Source of the DNA: a virus
IMG/VR virus record: IMGVR_UViG_3300030102_004613
Location: 1 to 57,366 of that record
Direction: 5' to 3' (one strand)
DNA length: 57,366 bases
Shown here: in pieces, positions 39,674 to 48,471 of the stretch
Layout of the letters: every line of letters starts with the position of its first letter
Numbering within the stretch: the first letter of the stretch is position 1
Program-made: the position numbers and the translations under genes
Notes under the pieces: model-generated
What the model saw: only the letters and a program-made list of their open reading frames with translations
Told to the model about the DNA's origin: nothing
The model's database searches: none

Positions 39674-40135
39674 ATGGAGAAGAGAGAGAAAGCACGTATG
39701 TGGTTTGCACATCGAGGCATCAATCCAGACAACACGTTTACTAACCCAGAGGACAGACAGTTCTACAAACTGGACTTCCCACCAGTTCCAGTGAAGTATG
39801 AGAATGCTCCGTCTTTACAGTGTCAGATTGATATCATCTCTTTCTTATTCTATTCACACGTCACTGTATTGTTCAACGACCCTACAGGTCAAGAGTGGGA
39901 ATACGAGGGCGGCGCCGGTGGATTAGGCGTAGGAGACATCTCTGGAGAGGGAGTCCTTACCTATGGTGATTTAGACACGCTTACTGCGGCTACCACTTTT
40001 GAGGTGTCGTTTATAAGCGCAGATGGAGGAGGCACACAAGTATCGTGGGGCTCAAGTGGTAATGCATTTGCTGCAGGCGTAGGAGAAGGCTTTGGAGTCT
40101 TTGGCGGCAGCGGCGGATGGAAAAAAGTAGGATAA
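39674..40135 (+). CDS. Gly-rich beta protein, possibly VapA-like fold
   Basis: From the ATG at 39674 the product is 153 residues. After a short N-terminal region it is beta-rich: IDIISFLFYSHVTVLFND, GGAGGLGVGDISGEGVLTYGDLDTL, TTFEVSFIS, and a Gly-rich end GVGEGFGVFGGSGGW. The order of a hydrophobic strand pair, 'GGxG' turns, a 'TLYT-like' strand and a terminal 'G-x-G-G-x-G-x-W' resembles the VapA-type beta-barrel. The match is weak. It ends in a one-base overlap (TAATG) with the next gene. Confidence 0.45.
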   Translation: MEKREKARMWFAHRGINPDNTFTNPEDRQFYKLDFPPVPVKYENAPSLQCQIDIISFLFYSHVTVLFNDPTGQEWEYEGGAGGLGVGDISGEGVLTYGDLDTLTAATTFEVSFISADGGGTQVSWGSSGNAFAAGVGEGFGVFGGSGGWKKVG

Positions 40136-40341
40136 TGAAACTAAAAAAATTAAAAAAGTCTATCAAGGTACCCGCACCTAAAGGATACCACTGGATGACA
40201 GAGGGTGGCCGTTACTTCTTAATGAAGGGTGACTACAAACCACATGATGGCGCTTTACCTGAAGCACCTTTCCGTTTGGTTACCCACGACAAGGGTGAGC
40301 CGAATATGGCTATGGAATCTGCTCGTAAGGCAAGACGTTAA
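40135..40341 (+). CDS. Hypothetical small basic protein
   Basis: The 68-residue product starts at the ATG overlapping the previous stop (TAATG). It contains a Lys-rich start (KLKKLKKSIKVPAPKG), GYHWMTEGGRYFLMKGDYKPHDGA, and a basic end. It resembles small structural proteins of marine phages in style. Its 3' end overlaps the convergent regulator gene by 32 bases. Confidence 0.55.
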   Translation: MKLKKLKKSIKVPAPKGYHWMTEGGRYFLMKGDYKPHDGALPEAPFRLVTHDKGEPNMAMESARKARR

Positions 40342-40768
40342 ACTCTTCGTCTCCCGACATCTTCTTATACATACGTGTCACAAATAGCCTTCCTTTTTGT
40401 GACAGGGCATACCGTACTCTGTAGTTCATCTTAGTCTCTTCTCTGAAGAAGTGATCTAATATATTTCCTGGTGTAAGTTTATCAAAGTGCTTGTATATGA
40501 AGCCTTTGTTTACCAGTTGGTATATAAACTTCTTACGCATCTGTTTCTCGCTCTTGTTCATTGCCTGAGCGACGTGCCGTATGGTCCAGAACTCCAGATC
40601 ATAAATAAAGAACAACAGTTCTAACTCTGCCCTACCTATATCGTAGTTCTCTTTTGCATCCGCATATAGATATGTCAAGTTTCTTAGATGGTTACTCTTG
40701 ATCAGAGTTTTGTCCATCTTTGAAAACTCTCTAAACAATTTTTTTCGGCTTGACTTCCTTTTAGCCAT
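40310..40768 (-). CDS. MarR-like winged-helix regulator, antisense within the late block
   Basis: The 152-residue product begins MAKRKSSRKKLF and has a winged-helix layout: LELLFFIYDLEFWTIRHVAQAM (helix pair), KKFIYQLVNKGFIYKHF (recognition region), then the wing YRVRYALSQKGRLFVTRMY, ending in an acidic tail. This matches the MarR fold's 'L...KG...' ending. It is a rare minus-strand gene in the late block, with only 31 bases between its start and the promoter of 40800, so it is well placed to regulate that promoter or late transcription. A longer frame starts upstream but runs into that promoter. Confidence 0.65.
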   Translation of the reverse strand: MAKRKSSRKKLFREFSKMDKTLIKSNHLRNLTYLYADAKENYDIGRAELELLFFIYDLEFWTIRHVAQAMNKSEKQMRKKFIYQLVNKGFIYKHFDKLTPGNILDHFFREETKMNYRVRYALSQKGRLFVTRMYKKMSGDEEFNVLPYEQIP

Positions 40769-40773
40769 ATCTT

Positions 40774-40781
40774 TATCTTTG
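40774..40781 (+). promoter_or_regulatory. -7 box (TATCTTTG) for the fibre-like gene operon
   Basis: TATCTTTG matches TAnnTTTG and lies 18 bases before the ATG at 40800 in the 31-base divergent gap shared with the winged-helix gene. Confidence 0.6.
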
Positions 40782-40799
40782 TAAGACAAAAATAATATT

Positions 40800-41774
40800 A
40801 TGGCATCACTTAGCGGAAATAAAATTAAAGACACCTACACCCAGTTGTTGAAACTTGAATCAGCAGAGGTTTCTGCAACTGAACAAGTGGTAGAAGACGG
40901 GGCCGGAAACAATAGCGCACTGAAACTATCTACCGACACTGTAGAGACAACAGGAGAATTAAAAATATCAGGCACACCATCTACCTCAACAACCGACGTG
41001 AAGGCGCTAATGTTAAGCACTTCAGGAGTTATAGTAACAAGAGATCTAAACGCCAACCCAATTGGTACAGCGTCTATTACTGCAAATGCTCCGCTGTCTG
41101 CAACAGGTAGCACTATAGAGATTGACGATCCTATAAACATATCACAAATCACATCCCCTGCAAATGACGATAAGTATTTGATCTGGGATGAAAGTGCAAG
41201 CGAGTACAAGTACATTGAACAAAGTGACCTCGTTCAGGCTGTAGAAGACAATCTTGACGCAAGATCAGATCAAGTAATTTATGCAAGGTTGCAACAAAAC
41301 ACGGCCGTTAATACTTCATCGCTTACTAAAACTCAGTTTGCTGAAATCGCAGGAGATAGCAGCGCAACTGCCGCTACAAGTCAAGCCACTTCTTCTGTTC
41401 TGTTCGGTGGTAATGCTAATAATACATTTTCATTCAGCAATACTGGAGACCCAAGAAGTGCTATAGCGCTCGGCACTGGACCTGGGTATTATAGGATTAG
41501 CGCAGTCATAGAACTTACAGCATTATCTGGATCAGACATTCCTGTAGACCTTCAGATATTTGAAAACACAAACTCGGTAAGCCTTGCTCGAGCACAAAGA
41601 GAGTTGGATGCAAGTGATACAAATTGTGTAGAGTTTTCTGCACTGTATTACTGGGATGCAGTAAGCGACGCCAAAATAGAACTTAGGGCATCAACGACCA
41701 CTGCTAATGTTCTTATGGTTCAGACTAACTCTTACTTTAAAATTGAAAATATTGGAGCAAACATTACATTCTAA
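40800..41774 (+). CDS. Tail-fibre-like protein
   Basis: The 324-residue product starts MASLSGNKIKDTYTQLLKLES, a pattern found at the N-terminus of fibre proteins in Bacteroidota phages. It continues with Thr/Ser/Ala-rich, low-complexity beta sequence and ends in a compact beta domain (about 185-324, including GPGYYRISAVIELTA and LYYWDAVSDAKIELRAST) resembling C1q/TNF-like trimer heads. It has no enzyme motif. Probably an attached fibre or trimeric adhesin. It overlaps the next gene by one base. Confidence 0.6.
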   Translation: MASLSGNKIKDTYTQLLKLESAEVSATEQVVEDGAGNNSALKLSTDTVETTGELKISGTPSTSTTDVKALMLSTSGVIVTRDLNANPIGTASITANAPLSATGSTIEIDDPINISQITSPANDDKYLIWDESASEYKYIEQSDLVQAVEDNLDARSDQVIYARLQQNTAVNTSSLTKTQFAEIAGDSSATAATSQATSSVLFGGNANNTFSFSNTGDPRSAIALGTGPGYYRISAVIELTALSGSDIPVDLQIFENTNSVSLARAQRELDASDTNCVEFSALYYWDAVSDAKIELRASTTTANVLMVQTNSYFKIENIGANITF

Positions 41775-42070
41775 TGACAAACGAAGACAGGGTAGAATTC
41801 TTTCATCTTCTTCGTGCCAAATTTGATGAGATCGAAGATTTGATGGAATCATTTGGTGGAAAAGAAAAATTTCTCTCTGTTTATTGTGTGGGGATATTTG
41901 TTCCTGAGACAGATGAGGCTTTTGAGAAGTATGAACTCATGACAGGCATGCACATGTCAATGGAGGACGAACTTGAATTAATGATAAAAACTATCAGTGA
42001 TACTTACGAAAACCACAAGGATGATCCTTCGGATGGAGATTCTGGGTTTGTTGATTACTGGTTAAATTAA
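41774..42070 (+). CDS. Hypothetical acidic protein
   Basis: The 98-residue product is strongly acidic and helical (MTNEDRVEFFHLLRAKFDEIEDLMESFGG, MEDELELMIKTISDTY). No family recognised. It is translationally coupled to the fibre-like gene by TAATG. Confidence 0.55.
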   Translation: MTNEDRVEFFHLLRAKFDEIEDLMESFGGKEKFLSVYCVGIFVPETDEAFEKYELMTGMHMSMEDELELMIKTISDTYENHKDDPSDGDSGFVDYWLN

Positions 42071-42075
42071 TAGAT

Positions 42076-42141
42076 ATGAAATGTAATTGCAAAATCTGCG
42101 GATGCGGGGGTAGTTGCGACTGCGACTGTTGCGATTGCTAA
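42076..42141 (+). CDS. Metallothionein-like Cys-rich peptide (21 residues)
   Basis: The ATG at 42076 opens a 21-residue frame: MKCNCKICGCGGSCDCDCCD plus a final Cys, 9 Cys in all, arranged as CxC, CxC, CxCxCC clusters typical of metallothioneins. It exactly fills the gap between two genes (5 bases after one stop, 11 before the next start) and has an A-rich upstream region. Homology cannot be judged at this length, but random sequence would rarely give nine Cys in 21 codons. Predicted soft-metal (Zn, Cu) binder. Confidence 0.55.
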   Translation: MKCNCKICGCGGSCDCDCCDC

Positions 42142-42152
42142 ATAAAAATTTA

Positions 42153-42392
42153 ATGGAACTTATTAGAAAAATCATCATCGGGCAAAACCCGAAAGATGCC
42201 ATGGCTTATTACGTAGGCCAAAGAGCAGGAGAATCTGTTATTGACTCAATCGTATTGGACGAAAGATGTTTTGTGAAACACGGAATTCGTCGTTATCTTG
42301 TATACATCTATAACAAACAAGACGGCACTATGCTGTGGAAGACTATAGATGATATGCCAGTTTTAATTGAACATGATTGTGATTTCGGATGA
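42153..42392 (+). CDS. Hypothetical protein
   Basis: The 79-residue product (MELIRKIIIGQNPKDAMAYYVGQ ... RRYLVYIYNKQDGTMLWKTID) is alpha/beta with a beta hairpin at the centre. No family recognised. The ATG at 42153 is chosen because the longer frame would include the Cys-rich peptide gene in another frame. It overlaps the oxygenase gene by 4 bases. Confidence 0.55.
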   Translation: MELIRKIIIGQNPKDAMAYYVGQRAGESVIDSIVLDERCFVKHGIRRYLVYIYNKQDGTMLWKTIDDMPVLIEHDCDFG

Positions 42393-42937
42393 TTATTATC
42401 GATGACTTCGTAGAAGATAAGACACTACTAAAACAGATCGAAGTAAATAAAGAGGAGTTCTTCTCCGACAATGGCAACTACTATTGGTGGAATGGATGGT
42501 GGGATTCACCTGCAGACACACTGAAAAAGAAACTAATCAAATACTTGTGGTCGGATAAATCCCCCTACAAACCTGTAACTATTTCTGGTTTTGAATACTG
42601 GACTGGACAGTTTGGACCAGACAAAGGTTCAGATTATCTAAACATGCACTTAGATAAAGATGAAGCGCTTTGGAAAGACACCGGTAAAATATCAAGCCCC
42701 ATAATAGGCACTGTGTTCTACCCAGTTGAGATGGAGATAGAGGGAGGATACTTAGAGATATTTAATAACGGAGTGGACAAGCAGCCAGAAAGAATCGAGG
42801 CTAAATTCAATAGGTTAATCATATTTGATGCAGGAGGCACTCACCATAGAGTTAGCCAAGTAACGAAAGGACTTCGTTCTGCTATCGCTGTAAATCTATG
42901 GCATCCAAAACCAACAGGAAAACTTAAAGAAGAATGA
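42389..42937 (+). CDS. 2OG-Fe(II) oxygenase
   Basis: The 182-residue product has the double-stranded beta-helix signature of 2-oxoglutarate oxygenases: His87-x-Asp89 in NMHLDKDE, a distal His (His152 or His153 in AGGTHHRV) and Arg163 (RSAI) for 2-oxoglutarate, with GGYLEIF and FNRLIIFD strands between. It should use Fe(II), O2 and 2-oxoglutarate to hydroxylate a protein or small molecule; the substrate is unknown. It lies 6 kb before the collagen gene, in a row of four-base-overlap genes with the GroES-like gene. Confidence 0.7.
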   Translation: MIIIDDFVEDKTLLKQIEVNKEEFFSDNGNYYWWNGWWDSPADTLKKKLIKYLWSDKSPYKPVTISGFEYWTGQFGPDKGSDYLNMHLDKDEALWKDTGKISSPIIGTVFYPVEMEIEGGYLEIFNNGVDKQPERIEAKFNRLIIFDAGGTHHRVSQVTKGLRSAIAVNLWHPKPTGKLKEE

Positions 42938-43593
42938 GATCGCTAAGACACTTTTTAGTTAGAGTTCCTAATGTGACTAAGGACACTATTGTTGTTAACG
43001 GTGAGGAGATGTATCTCGACACTAAGTTTAGTGAGTTTGAGCACAGAACCATGGAAGCAGAAGTGGTAGCCACCCCCGCAAAATATGAAACAGAGGTTCA
43101 GGTGGGGGATACAATGTACTTTCATCATCACGTTGTTCTCGGCGGTAATCACCTACAAATATCTGATGAGACATCTCAGTTAGAGGAAACAAAGAAGCGC
43201 GGTCAGTTTATTGACCCAGACGATGACGTATATGTAGTATACTACGATGGTAATCGTGACCCCATATCAACACAAGCGTACGCATTCAAGAGCAAAAGAA
43301 CAGGAGAGATTCGTTTAATTAGTGATTGGATTTTTCTTGTACCAGAAGAACAAGAAGAAGTCGAAGAGGAAGAGATTAGGGTAGGTAATCAAATTATTTA
43401 CCTTCTGCCAAAGAAAGAAGAACCAGAGGAGAAATATGGATACATTAAATGGTCCTCTCCTAAATTAGAAGAACTTGGTCTTGAGCCAGGGGATAAAGTG
43501 CTAATAAGAAAGAACGCCGACTACGAAATGGAAGTAGACGGAGAAAGACTATACAGAACTTTTTTGAAATCAATTTATGGGAAAGTCGAATAA
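42934..43593 (+). CDS. GroES-like co-chaperonin with two Cpn10-type halves
   Basis: The 219-residue product ends in a clear Cpn10 C-terminal pattern: LGLEPGDKVLIRKNADYEMEVDGERLYRT (about 181-209), matching 'G-x-K-x-GD-x-V-x-x-x-x...G-x-E-x-x-x-x-G'. The N-terminal half has a similar fragment (VQVGDTMYFHHHVV, ~55-69). The middle is acidic (EEQEEVEEEEIRV). Phage co-chaperonins such as T4 gp31 adapt host GroEL to fold the capsid protein. Twice the usual length (97) suggests a tandem or an insertion. It overlaps the next gene by 17 bases. Confidence 0.65.
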   Translation: MRSLRHFLVRVPNVTKDTIVVNGEEMYLDTKFSEFEHRTMEAEVVATPAKYETEVQVGDTMYFHHHVVLGGNHLQISDETSQLEETKKRGQFIDPDDDVYVVYYDGNRDPISTQAYAFKSKRTGEIRLISDWIFLVPEEQEEVEEEEIRVGNQIIYLLPKKEEPEEKYGYIKWSSPKLEELGLEPGDKVLIRKNADYEMEVDGERLYRTFLKSIYGKVE

Positions 43594-43870
43594 GTATAAT
43601 AATATCGACACGGCTGTTAGACTGGTGGAATCTATGCAGATCGCAATTGAGAATATGATTGCGGAAATTCAAAAACCTGTTGACCAAGAACTAAGTGGCT
43701 CACAAAGGAAAGCAGAATTACAAGCCATTAAGCAAACAGCGGTTGATGCAAAAGAACTAATCATTGAAAGAGAAAGACTTGAACAACTTATCAAAACCCT
43801 TAAAAACAGTGGAGAACTTAAAGAAGACAAAGACTACTCAGGAGGATTCGCGGAGCAATACTCGAAGTAA
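43577..43870 (+). CDS. Small coiled-coil protein, possible small terminase
   Basis: The 97-residue product is helical throughout (RLVESMQIAIENMIAEIQKPVDQEL ... QAIKQTAVDAKELIIERERLEQLIKTLKNSGE) with no recognisable helix-turn-helix. It lies 31 bases upstream of the large terminase, the typical place for TerS, and oligomeric coiled coils are common in that family. The call is from position and character only. Confidence 0.4.
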   Translation: MGKSNKYNNIDTAVRLVESMQIAIENMIAEIQKPVDQELSGSQRKAELQAIKQTAVDAKELIIERERLEQLIKTLKNSGELKEDKDYSGGFAEQYSK

Positions 43871-43901
43871 TCAAGTCTTCATTTACTGGGATTATTAATA
43901 G

Positions 43902-46001
43902 ATGGCAGGACTGGTAGAAATAGAAGAGGAGATTATTGTAAATATATGTCCTGACAAAACCTCTGGTGAAGTAATCCTACACTTTGACTTACCGGTTCAA
44001 ATCCCTAAGAAGCCTCGTAAGAAGGATATATTATTTAACGACAGACCAAAAGCGGATCAGCGTTGGGAAAGAGTTCCTTTACCAGAGGACTTGCGAAACG
44101 TAAAATCTATGGAAGAGTGGATGACTATGCCGGATGCATTCCGAAAAAAATTCACTCCTTACATTACAGAAGAATTTAAAAGAAGAAGAAATGGAGTATG
44201 GTTTTACAACAACGGGATACCTACCTATATCACAGGTAACCACTACTTTTTCCTACAGTGGTGTAAGATTGACATCGGATATCCATCGTACCTCGACTTT
44301 CAAAGGAAACTATTCATACACCTTGAAGCCTGTGTAGCAGATCCTCGCTGCATAGGTCAGATATATGTGAAGTGTCGCCGTTCTGGGTACACTAATATGT
44401 CTGCAGCAATCATGGTCAACGAAGGAACCCAGGTGAAAGAGAAACTCCTGGGCATCATGTCTAAGACAGGTAAGGACGCTCAGGAAAACATCTTCATGAA
44501 AAAGGTGGTTCCTATATATAAGTCACTGCCTTTCTTCTTTAAACCTATACAAGATGGTACTACGAACCCCAGAGTGGAACTCGCTTTTAGAGAGCCTTCA
44601 AAGCGTATCACTAAAAAGAACAAAACTTCTTCCAGAGGAGAAGCGCTTAACACAATTATTAACTGGAAAAACACCACAAATAACGCATACGATGGGGAGA
44701 AACTCCACGTCTTGTATTTGGATGAGGCAGGTAAATGGGAGAAGGGTAATGATATACGAGAAGCCTGGAGGATACAGCGTACTTGTTTGCTTGTAGGTAG
44801 AAAGATTGTAGGCAAGGCAATGGTCGGTAGCACTGTCAACCCGCTTGACCGCGGTGGTTCTCAATACAGAGAGATGTATTACTACAGTGACGTCAACGAG
44901 AGAAACGATAACGGCAGAACAAAGACTGGATTATATGGAGTATTTATTCCTGCATACGAGGCACTTGAGGGATTCTTTGATTGTTATGGCATGCCTGTTA
45001 TTGACGACCCAGAAAAACCAATGATAGGATTAGAGGGTGAGTATATAAGCATAGGTGCAAAGACCTATCTGAAGAACGAGAGAAAGGGTCTTTCTGGAGA
45101 TTCATATGAACTCAATGAGGTGATTCGTCAGTTCCCTTTTACTGAGGCTGAGGCATTTAGGGATAGTGCCAAGGCATCTTTGTTTAATGTACAGAAAATA
45201 TACGAGCAAATAGAATATAACGAAGATCTGTATCCTTCACCAGTAATACGCGGAAACTTTGGTTGGAAAGATGGAGTGCAAGATAGTGAAGTAATTTTCA
45301 AGCCAGACGCTCTTGGCCGTTGGAGAGTGTCTTGGATGCCGCCCGCAGATCTAAGAAATAAACAGCGACCAGAGAACGACTGGCTCGGATGCGCAGGAGT
45401 CGATAGTTATGATCTTGATGCCACTGTTGATGGCCGAGGTTCTAAAGGAGCCTGTCATTTCTATAATAAATTTAACATGAAATATCCTTCAAATATGTTT
45501 GTAGCGGAGTATGCTTCACGCCCTCCTTTAGCCAAGATATTCTATGAAGATGTTTTGATGGCCGCCAAGTTTTACGGCTATCCTGTACTTATTGAGAATA
45601 ACAAATATGGAATCGCAAGGCATTTTGAATCAAGGGGTTACGATCAATTTTTATTAGATAGACCTCAGCATCTGGGCTCAAGAACTGGAATAAAAACTAA
45701 AACAAAAGGCATACCATCAAACTCACAAGATGTTATACAAGCACATGCTCAAGCGATTGAAGCATATATACATTCATACGTAGGATTAAATGAAGAAACA
45801 TTAGAGTACGGTAAAATGTATTTTGAAAGGACTCTTGAAGATTGGATTAATTTTAAAATTGACGATCGTACAAAATATGACCTTTCAATTTCAAGCGGAC
45901 TTGCATTGCTCGCAGCGCAAGGACATAAGATCGAAAAGCCTAAAGTAGATTTTAACAAAAAGCAATTCTTTAGAAAAGGTCAGATAATTTTGCGTAAATA
46001 A
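43902..46001 (+). CDS. terL: Terminase large subunit
   Basis: The 699-residue product has a packaging-ATPase domain: Walker A-like 157-KCRRSGYTNMS, in which the lysine lies upstream as in lambda gpA (KSARVGYSK), and Walker B LYLDEAG (Asp274, Glu275). A C-terminal nuclease domain starts near residue 500 (CAGVDSYDLDATVDGRG) with further acidic and aromatic motifs (IENNKYGIARHF). It cuts and pumps DNA into the prohead through the portal encoded next. Length is larger than average (450-600), due to an N-terminal extension and inserts. Confidence 0.85.
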   Translation: MAGLVEIEEEIIVNICPDKTSGEVILHFDLPVQIPKKPRKKDILFNDRPKADQRWERVPLPEDLRNVKSMEEWMTMPDAFRKKFTPYITEEFKRRRNGVWFYNNGIPTYITGNHYFFLQWCKIDIGYPSYLDFQRKLFIHLEACVADPRCIGQIYVKCRRSGYTNMSAAIMVNEGTQVKEKLLGIMSKTGKDAQENIFMKKVVPIYKSLPFFFKPIQDGTTNPRVELAFREPSKRITKKNKTSSRGEALNTIINWKNTTNNAYDGEKLHVLYLDEAGKWEKGNDIREAWRIQRTCLLVGRKIVGKAMVGSTVNPLDRGGSQYREMYYYSDVNERNDNGRTKTGLYGVFIPAYEALEGFFDCYGMPVIDDPEKPMIGLEGEYISIGAKTYLKNERKGLSGDSYELNEVIRQFPFTEAEAFRDSAKASLFNVQKIYEQIEYNEDLYPSPVIRGNFGWKDGVQDSEVIFKPDALGRWRVSWMPPADLRNKQRPENDWLGCAGVDSYDLDATVDGRGSKGACHFYNKFNMKYPSNMFVAEYASRPPLAKIFYEDVLMAAKFYGYPVLIENNKYGIARHFESRGYDQFLLDRPQHLGSRTGIKTKTKGIPSNSQDVIQAHAQAIEAYIHSYVGLNEETLEYGKMYFERTLEDWINFKIDDRTKYDLSISSGLALLAAQGHKIEKPKVDFNKKQFFRKGQIILRK

Positions 46002-46008
46002 TAAGAGG

Positions 46009-46016
46009 TATATTTG
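46009..46016 (+). promoter_or_regulatory. -7 box (TATATTTG) before the portal gene
   Basis: TATATTTG matches TAnnTTTG and lies 19 bases before the portal ATG. A TTG at 45990-45992 is 16 bases upstream, slightly short of the usual spacing. Confidence 0.6.
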
Positions 46017-46035
46017 CATAGCAGCAATTCTGAGT

Positions 46036-48468
46036 ATGGATAATCAATATAAAACAGGACAATCGTCTTTTCCTGATCCGTTGGCATCAACGCCGGAAAA
46101 AATGAGTCTTTCGTATGGTCTTCAATATGCGAAGGCTATGTACGCTCAATGGGTTGGTAGTGACTATCAGAATTCTTTATACGGAAGAAGAAACAGCGAG
46201 ATGGAACGCTGTAGAGACTACGCACAAGGAACACAAGACACCTCAATCTATAGACAAATATTAAATTCTTTAAACCCTAACAACGGGGATGGAACTCTTT
46301 TAACACTGGATTATACTCCAGTACCTATCGTTCCTAAGTTTGTTAAGATCGTAGTAAACAAAATTTTATCACGAGAACCATATCCACAATTAGAGGCTGT
46401 AGATCCCATTTCTAAATCAGAAAAGGATAAGAAGAAAAAATCAACAATATTGCGTATTGAAAATCGTGATATGATTGCAGAGGCAAAGTCACTGGGTCTA
46501 AATGTAAAAGTTGATCCAAAAAATTTGCCAGACACACCAGAGGAAACTGAGATATTCTTAGATACAAACATCAAGACAGACGCAGAGATATCTGCTCAGG
46601 TTGCTACCGAGATGACATTGAAGTGGAACAACTTCAACGAATCTATCTATCGTCGATGCGTCGAAGATCTTGCAGTGTTAGGAATGGGTGTTGCGAAACG
46701 CAGCAACGATCCTAACTACGGTATCAAAGAAGAGTATGTGGATCCAAAAAGGTTCCTACATAACTACACCGATGATCCAAACTTTAATGACCTGACTTAT
46801 GCGGGTCACTTTAAGTACATCACCATCATGGATCTTAAACGTATTGCCGGTAATCAATTTAGCGAAGAAAAATACGAGGAGATTGCAAAGACTGTGATGA
46901 ATAAGTATGGAAATAATCCAACACAATTCTCTTCATCAGGATACACATACGATCGCCCAGGCACTCGTTATCGCCAGGGTTATGACGAATACAAGATTGA
47001 GGTTCTTGATTTTGAATTCATGTCTGTGGATGATATTATCTACGAAAAGAAAGAGTCAGCGTATGGAAACATAGGCTTTTACTATAAAGGCAATGAGTAC
47101 AATGCACCTCAGCAATCTGTATACAACAGAGAAGCAGTGTACATGAAGAACGCCACGGTGTACGGCGGTACTTATATTGTAGGTACAGAGTGCATCTTTA
47201 ATTACGGACCAAAGAAAAACATCCCTAAAAACGTACATGACATTTCTCGCGCTCGTTTGTCATACAGTATTGTTGCTACAAATATTCGTGGGATGATTCC
47301 AAAATCAATGGTGTCTTCGGTTATTGGATTCGCAGACATGTTGCAGATTACTCATTTGAAATTGCAACAGTCTATCGCCAAGGCCAAGCCAGACGGTTTG
47401 ATCATTGATATAGAGGGTCTTGAAAATGTGCAGTTAGGACGAGGTGGAGAACTACAGCCACTTGAAATTCAAGACATATACGAGCAAACTGGTATCTTTT
47501 ACTACAGAAGTAAAAACCCAGAAGGCGGTTTCCAAAACCCTCCAGTAAGAGAGATCGGAAATGCTATTCGTAATATTCAAGAGTTGGTGGCATTGTATAA
47601 TCACTATCTCAGAATGATCCGTGATGCCACGGGTATCAATGAAGTTATGGACGGCACAACTCCAAAAGGAGAAGCCTTAGTAGGAGTTCGTCAGCAACAA
47701 TTGATCGCCGGTAATAATGCAATACACGACATCACTAATGCTGCACAAGTATTGTACAAAAAGGTTTGTGAAGATATTGTAAGATGTTTACAAGTGATAC
47801 CTCCTGAAAGTATTCTATATAAAGCGTATACAAACGCTGTAGGTGAAACTAATATGTCAGTGATAAGTTCATTTGATAATCTATCGATGTACAACTTTGG
47901 GGTAGTTGTTGTTTCTGAAATGAATGAAGCAGACAAAGTTTACTTGGAGCAAAACATTCAAACAGCGTTGGCTCAAAAAGAAATAGATCTTGAAGATGCA
48001 ATTGCTATTCGTCAGATTAAAGATGTCGAACAAGCAGAACGCCTTCTTGTAGTTCGTAGAAAGAAACGAATCAAACAACAACAAGAGATGGCTGCACAAC
48101 AAGCGCAACTACAAGCGCAGTCTAATGCACAGGCTGCACAAGTTGCCGCACAGGCAGACATGCAAAAAGAACAATTAAAAGCGCAGATAGAAGCACAACG
48201 TATTCAGTTGGAGACACAATCAAAAGCGCAATTGATTGATTTAGAATACCAATACAAAATCCAAATCGAGCAACTAAAAGGTCAGTATGGTGTGGTCGAA
48301 CAAGAGATTGAAAGCGGAGTGAAAGCCCAGGAAAATCGAGAAGCAGAAAACAGAAAAGATGCGCGTATCGAAAAACAGGCTATTGCCCAAAGTAAGTTGA
48401 TTGCTCAACGCCAAGGACAAAGAGCGCCACTCGAAGAGGAGATAAACATTAACACCTTAAATCTCTAA
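46036..48468 (+). CDS. Portal protein
   Basis: The 810-residue product follows the terminase and has the portal layout: an N-terminal region (MYAQWVGSDYQNSLYGRRNSEMERCRDYAQG), a beta-alpha core (VPKFVKIVVNKILSREPYPQLEAVDP), a long region with RMIRDATGINEVMDGTTPKGEALVGVRQQ, typical of crAss-like portals, and a long Gln/Ala-rich coiled coil (about 675-790). The dodecameric ring is the DNA gate and the head-tail joint. Its own promoter and the terminase before it make this assignment firm. Confidence 0.85.
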   Translation: MDNQYKTGQSSFPDPLASTPEKMSLSYGLQYAKAMYAQWVGSDYQNSLYGRRNSEMERCRDYAQGTQDTSIYRQILNSLNPNNGDGTLLTLDYTPVPIVPKFVKIVVNKILSREPYPQLEAVDPISKSEKDKKKKSTILRIENRDMIAEAKSLGLNVKVDPKNLPDTPEETEIFLDTNIKTDAEISAQVATEMTLKWNNFNESIYRRCVEDLAVLGMGVAKRSNDPNYGIKEEYVDPKRFLHNYTDDPNFNDLTYAGHFKYITIMDLKRIAGNQFSEEKYEEIAKTVMNKYGNNPTQFSSSGYTYDRPGTRYRQGYDEYKIEVLDFEFMSVDDIIYEKKESAYGNIGFYYKGNEYNAPQQSVYNREAVYMKNATVYGGTYIVGTECIFNYGPKKNIPKNVHDISRARLSYSIVATNIRGMIPKSMVSSVIGFADMLQITHLKLQQSIAKAKPDGLIIDIEGLENVQLGRGGELQPLEIQDIYEQTGIFYYRSKNPEGGFQNPPVREIGNAIRNIQELVALYNHYLRMIRDATGINEVMDGTTPKGEALVGVRQQQLIAGNNAIHDITNAAQVLYKKVCEDIVRCLQVIPPESILYKAYTNAVGETNMSVISSFDNLSMYNFGVVVVSEMNEADKVYLEQNIQTALAQKEIDLEDAIAIRQIKDVEQAERLLVVRRKKRIKQQQEMAAQQAQLQAQSNAQAAQVAAQADMQKEQLKAQIEAQRIQLETQSKAQLIDLEYQYKIQIEQLKGQYGVVEQEIESGVKAQENREAENRKDARIEKQAIAQSKLIAQRQGQRAPLEEEININTLNL

Positions 48469-48471
48469 ACT

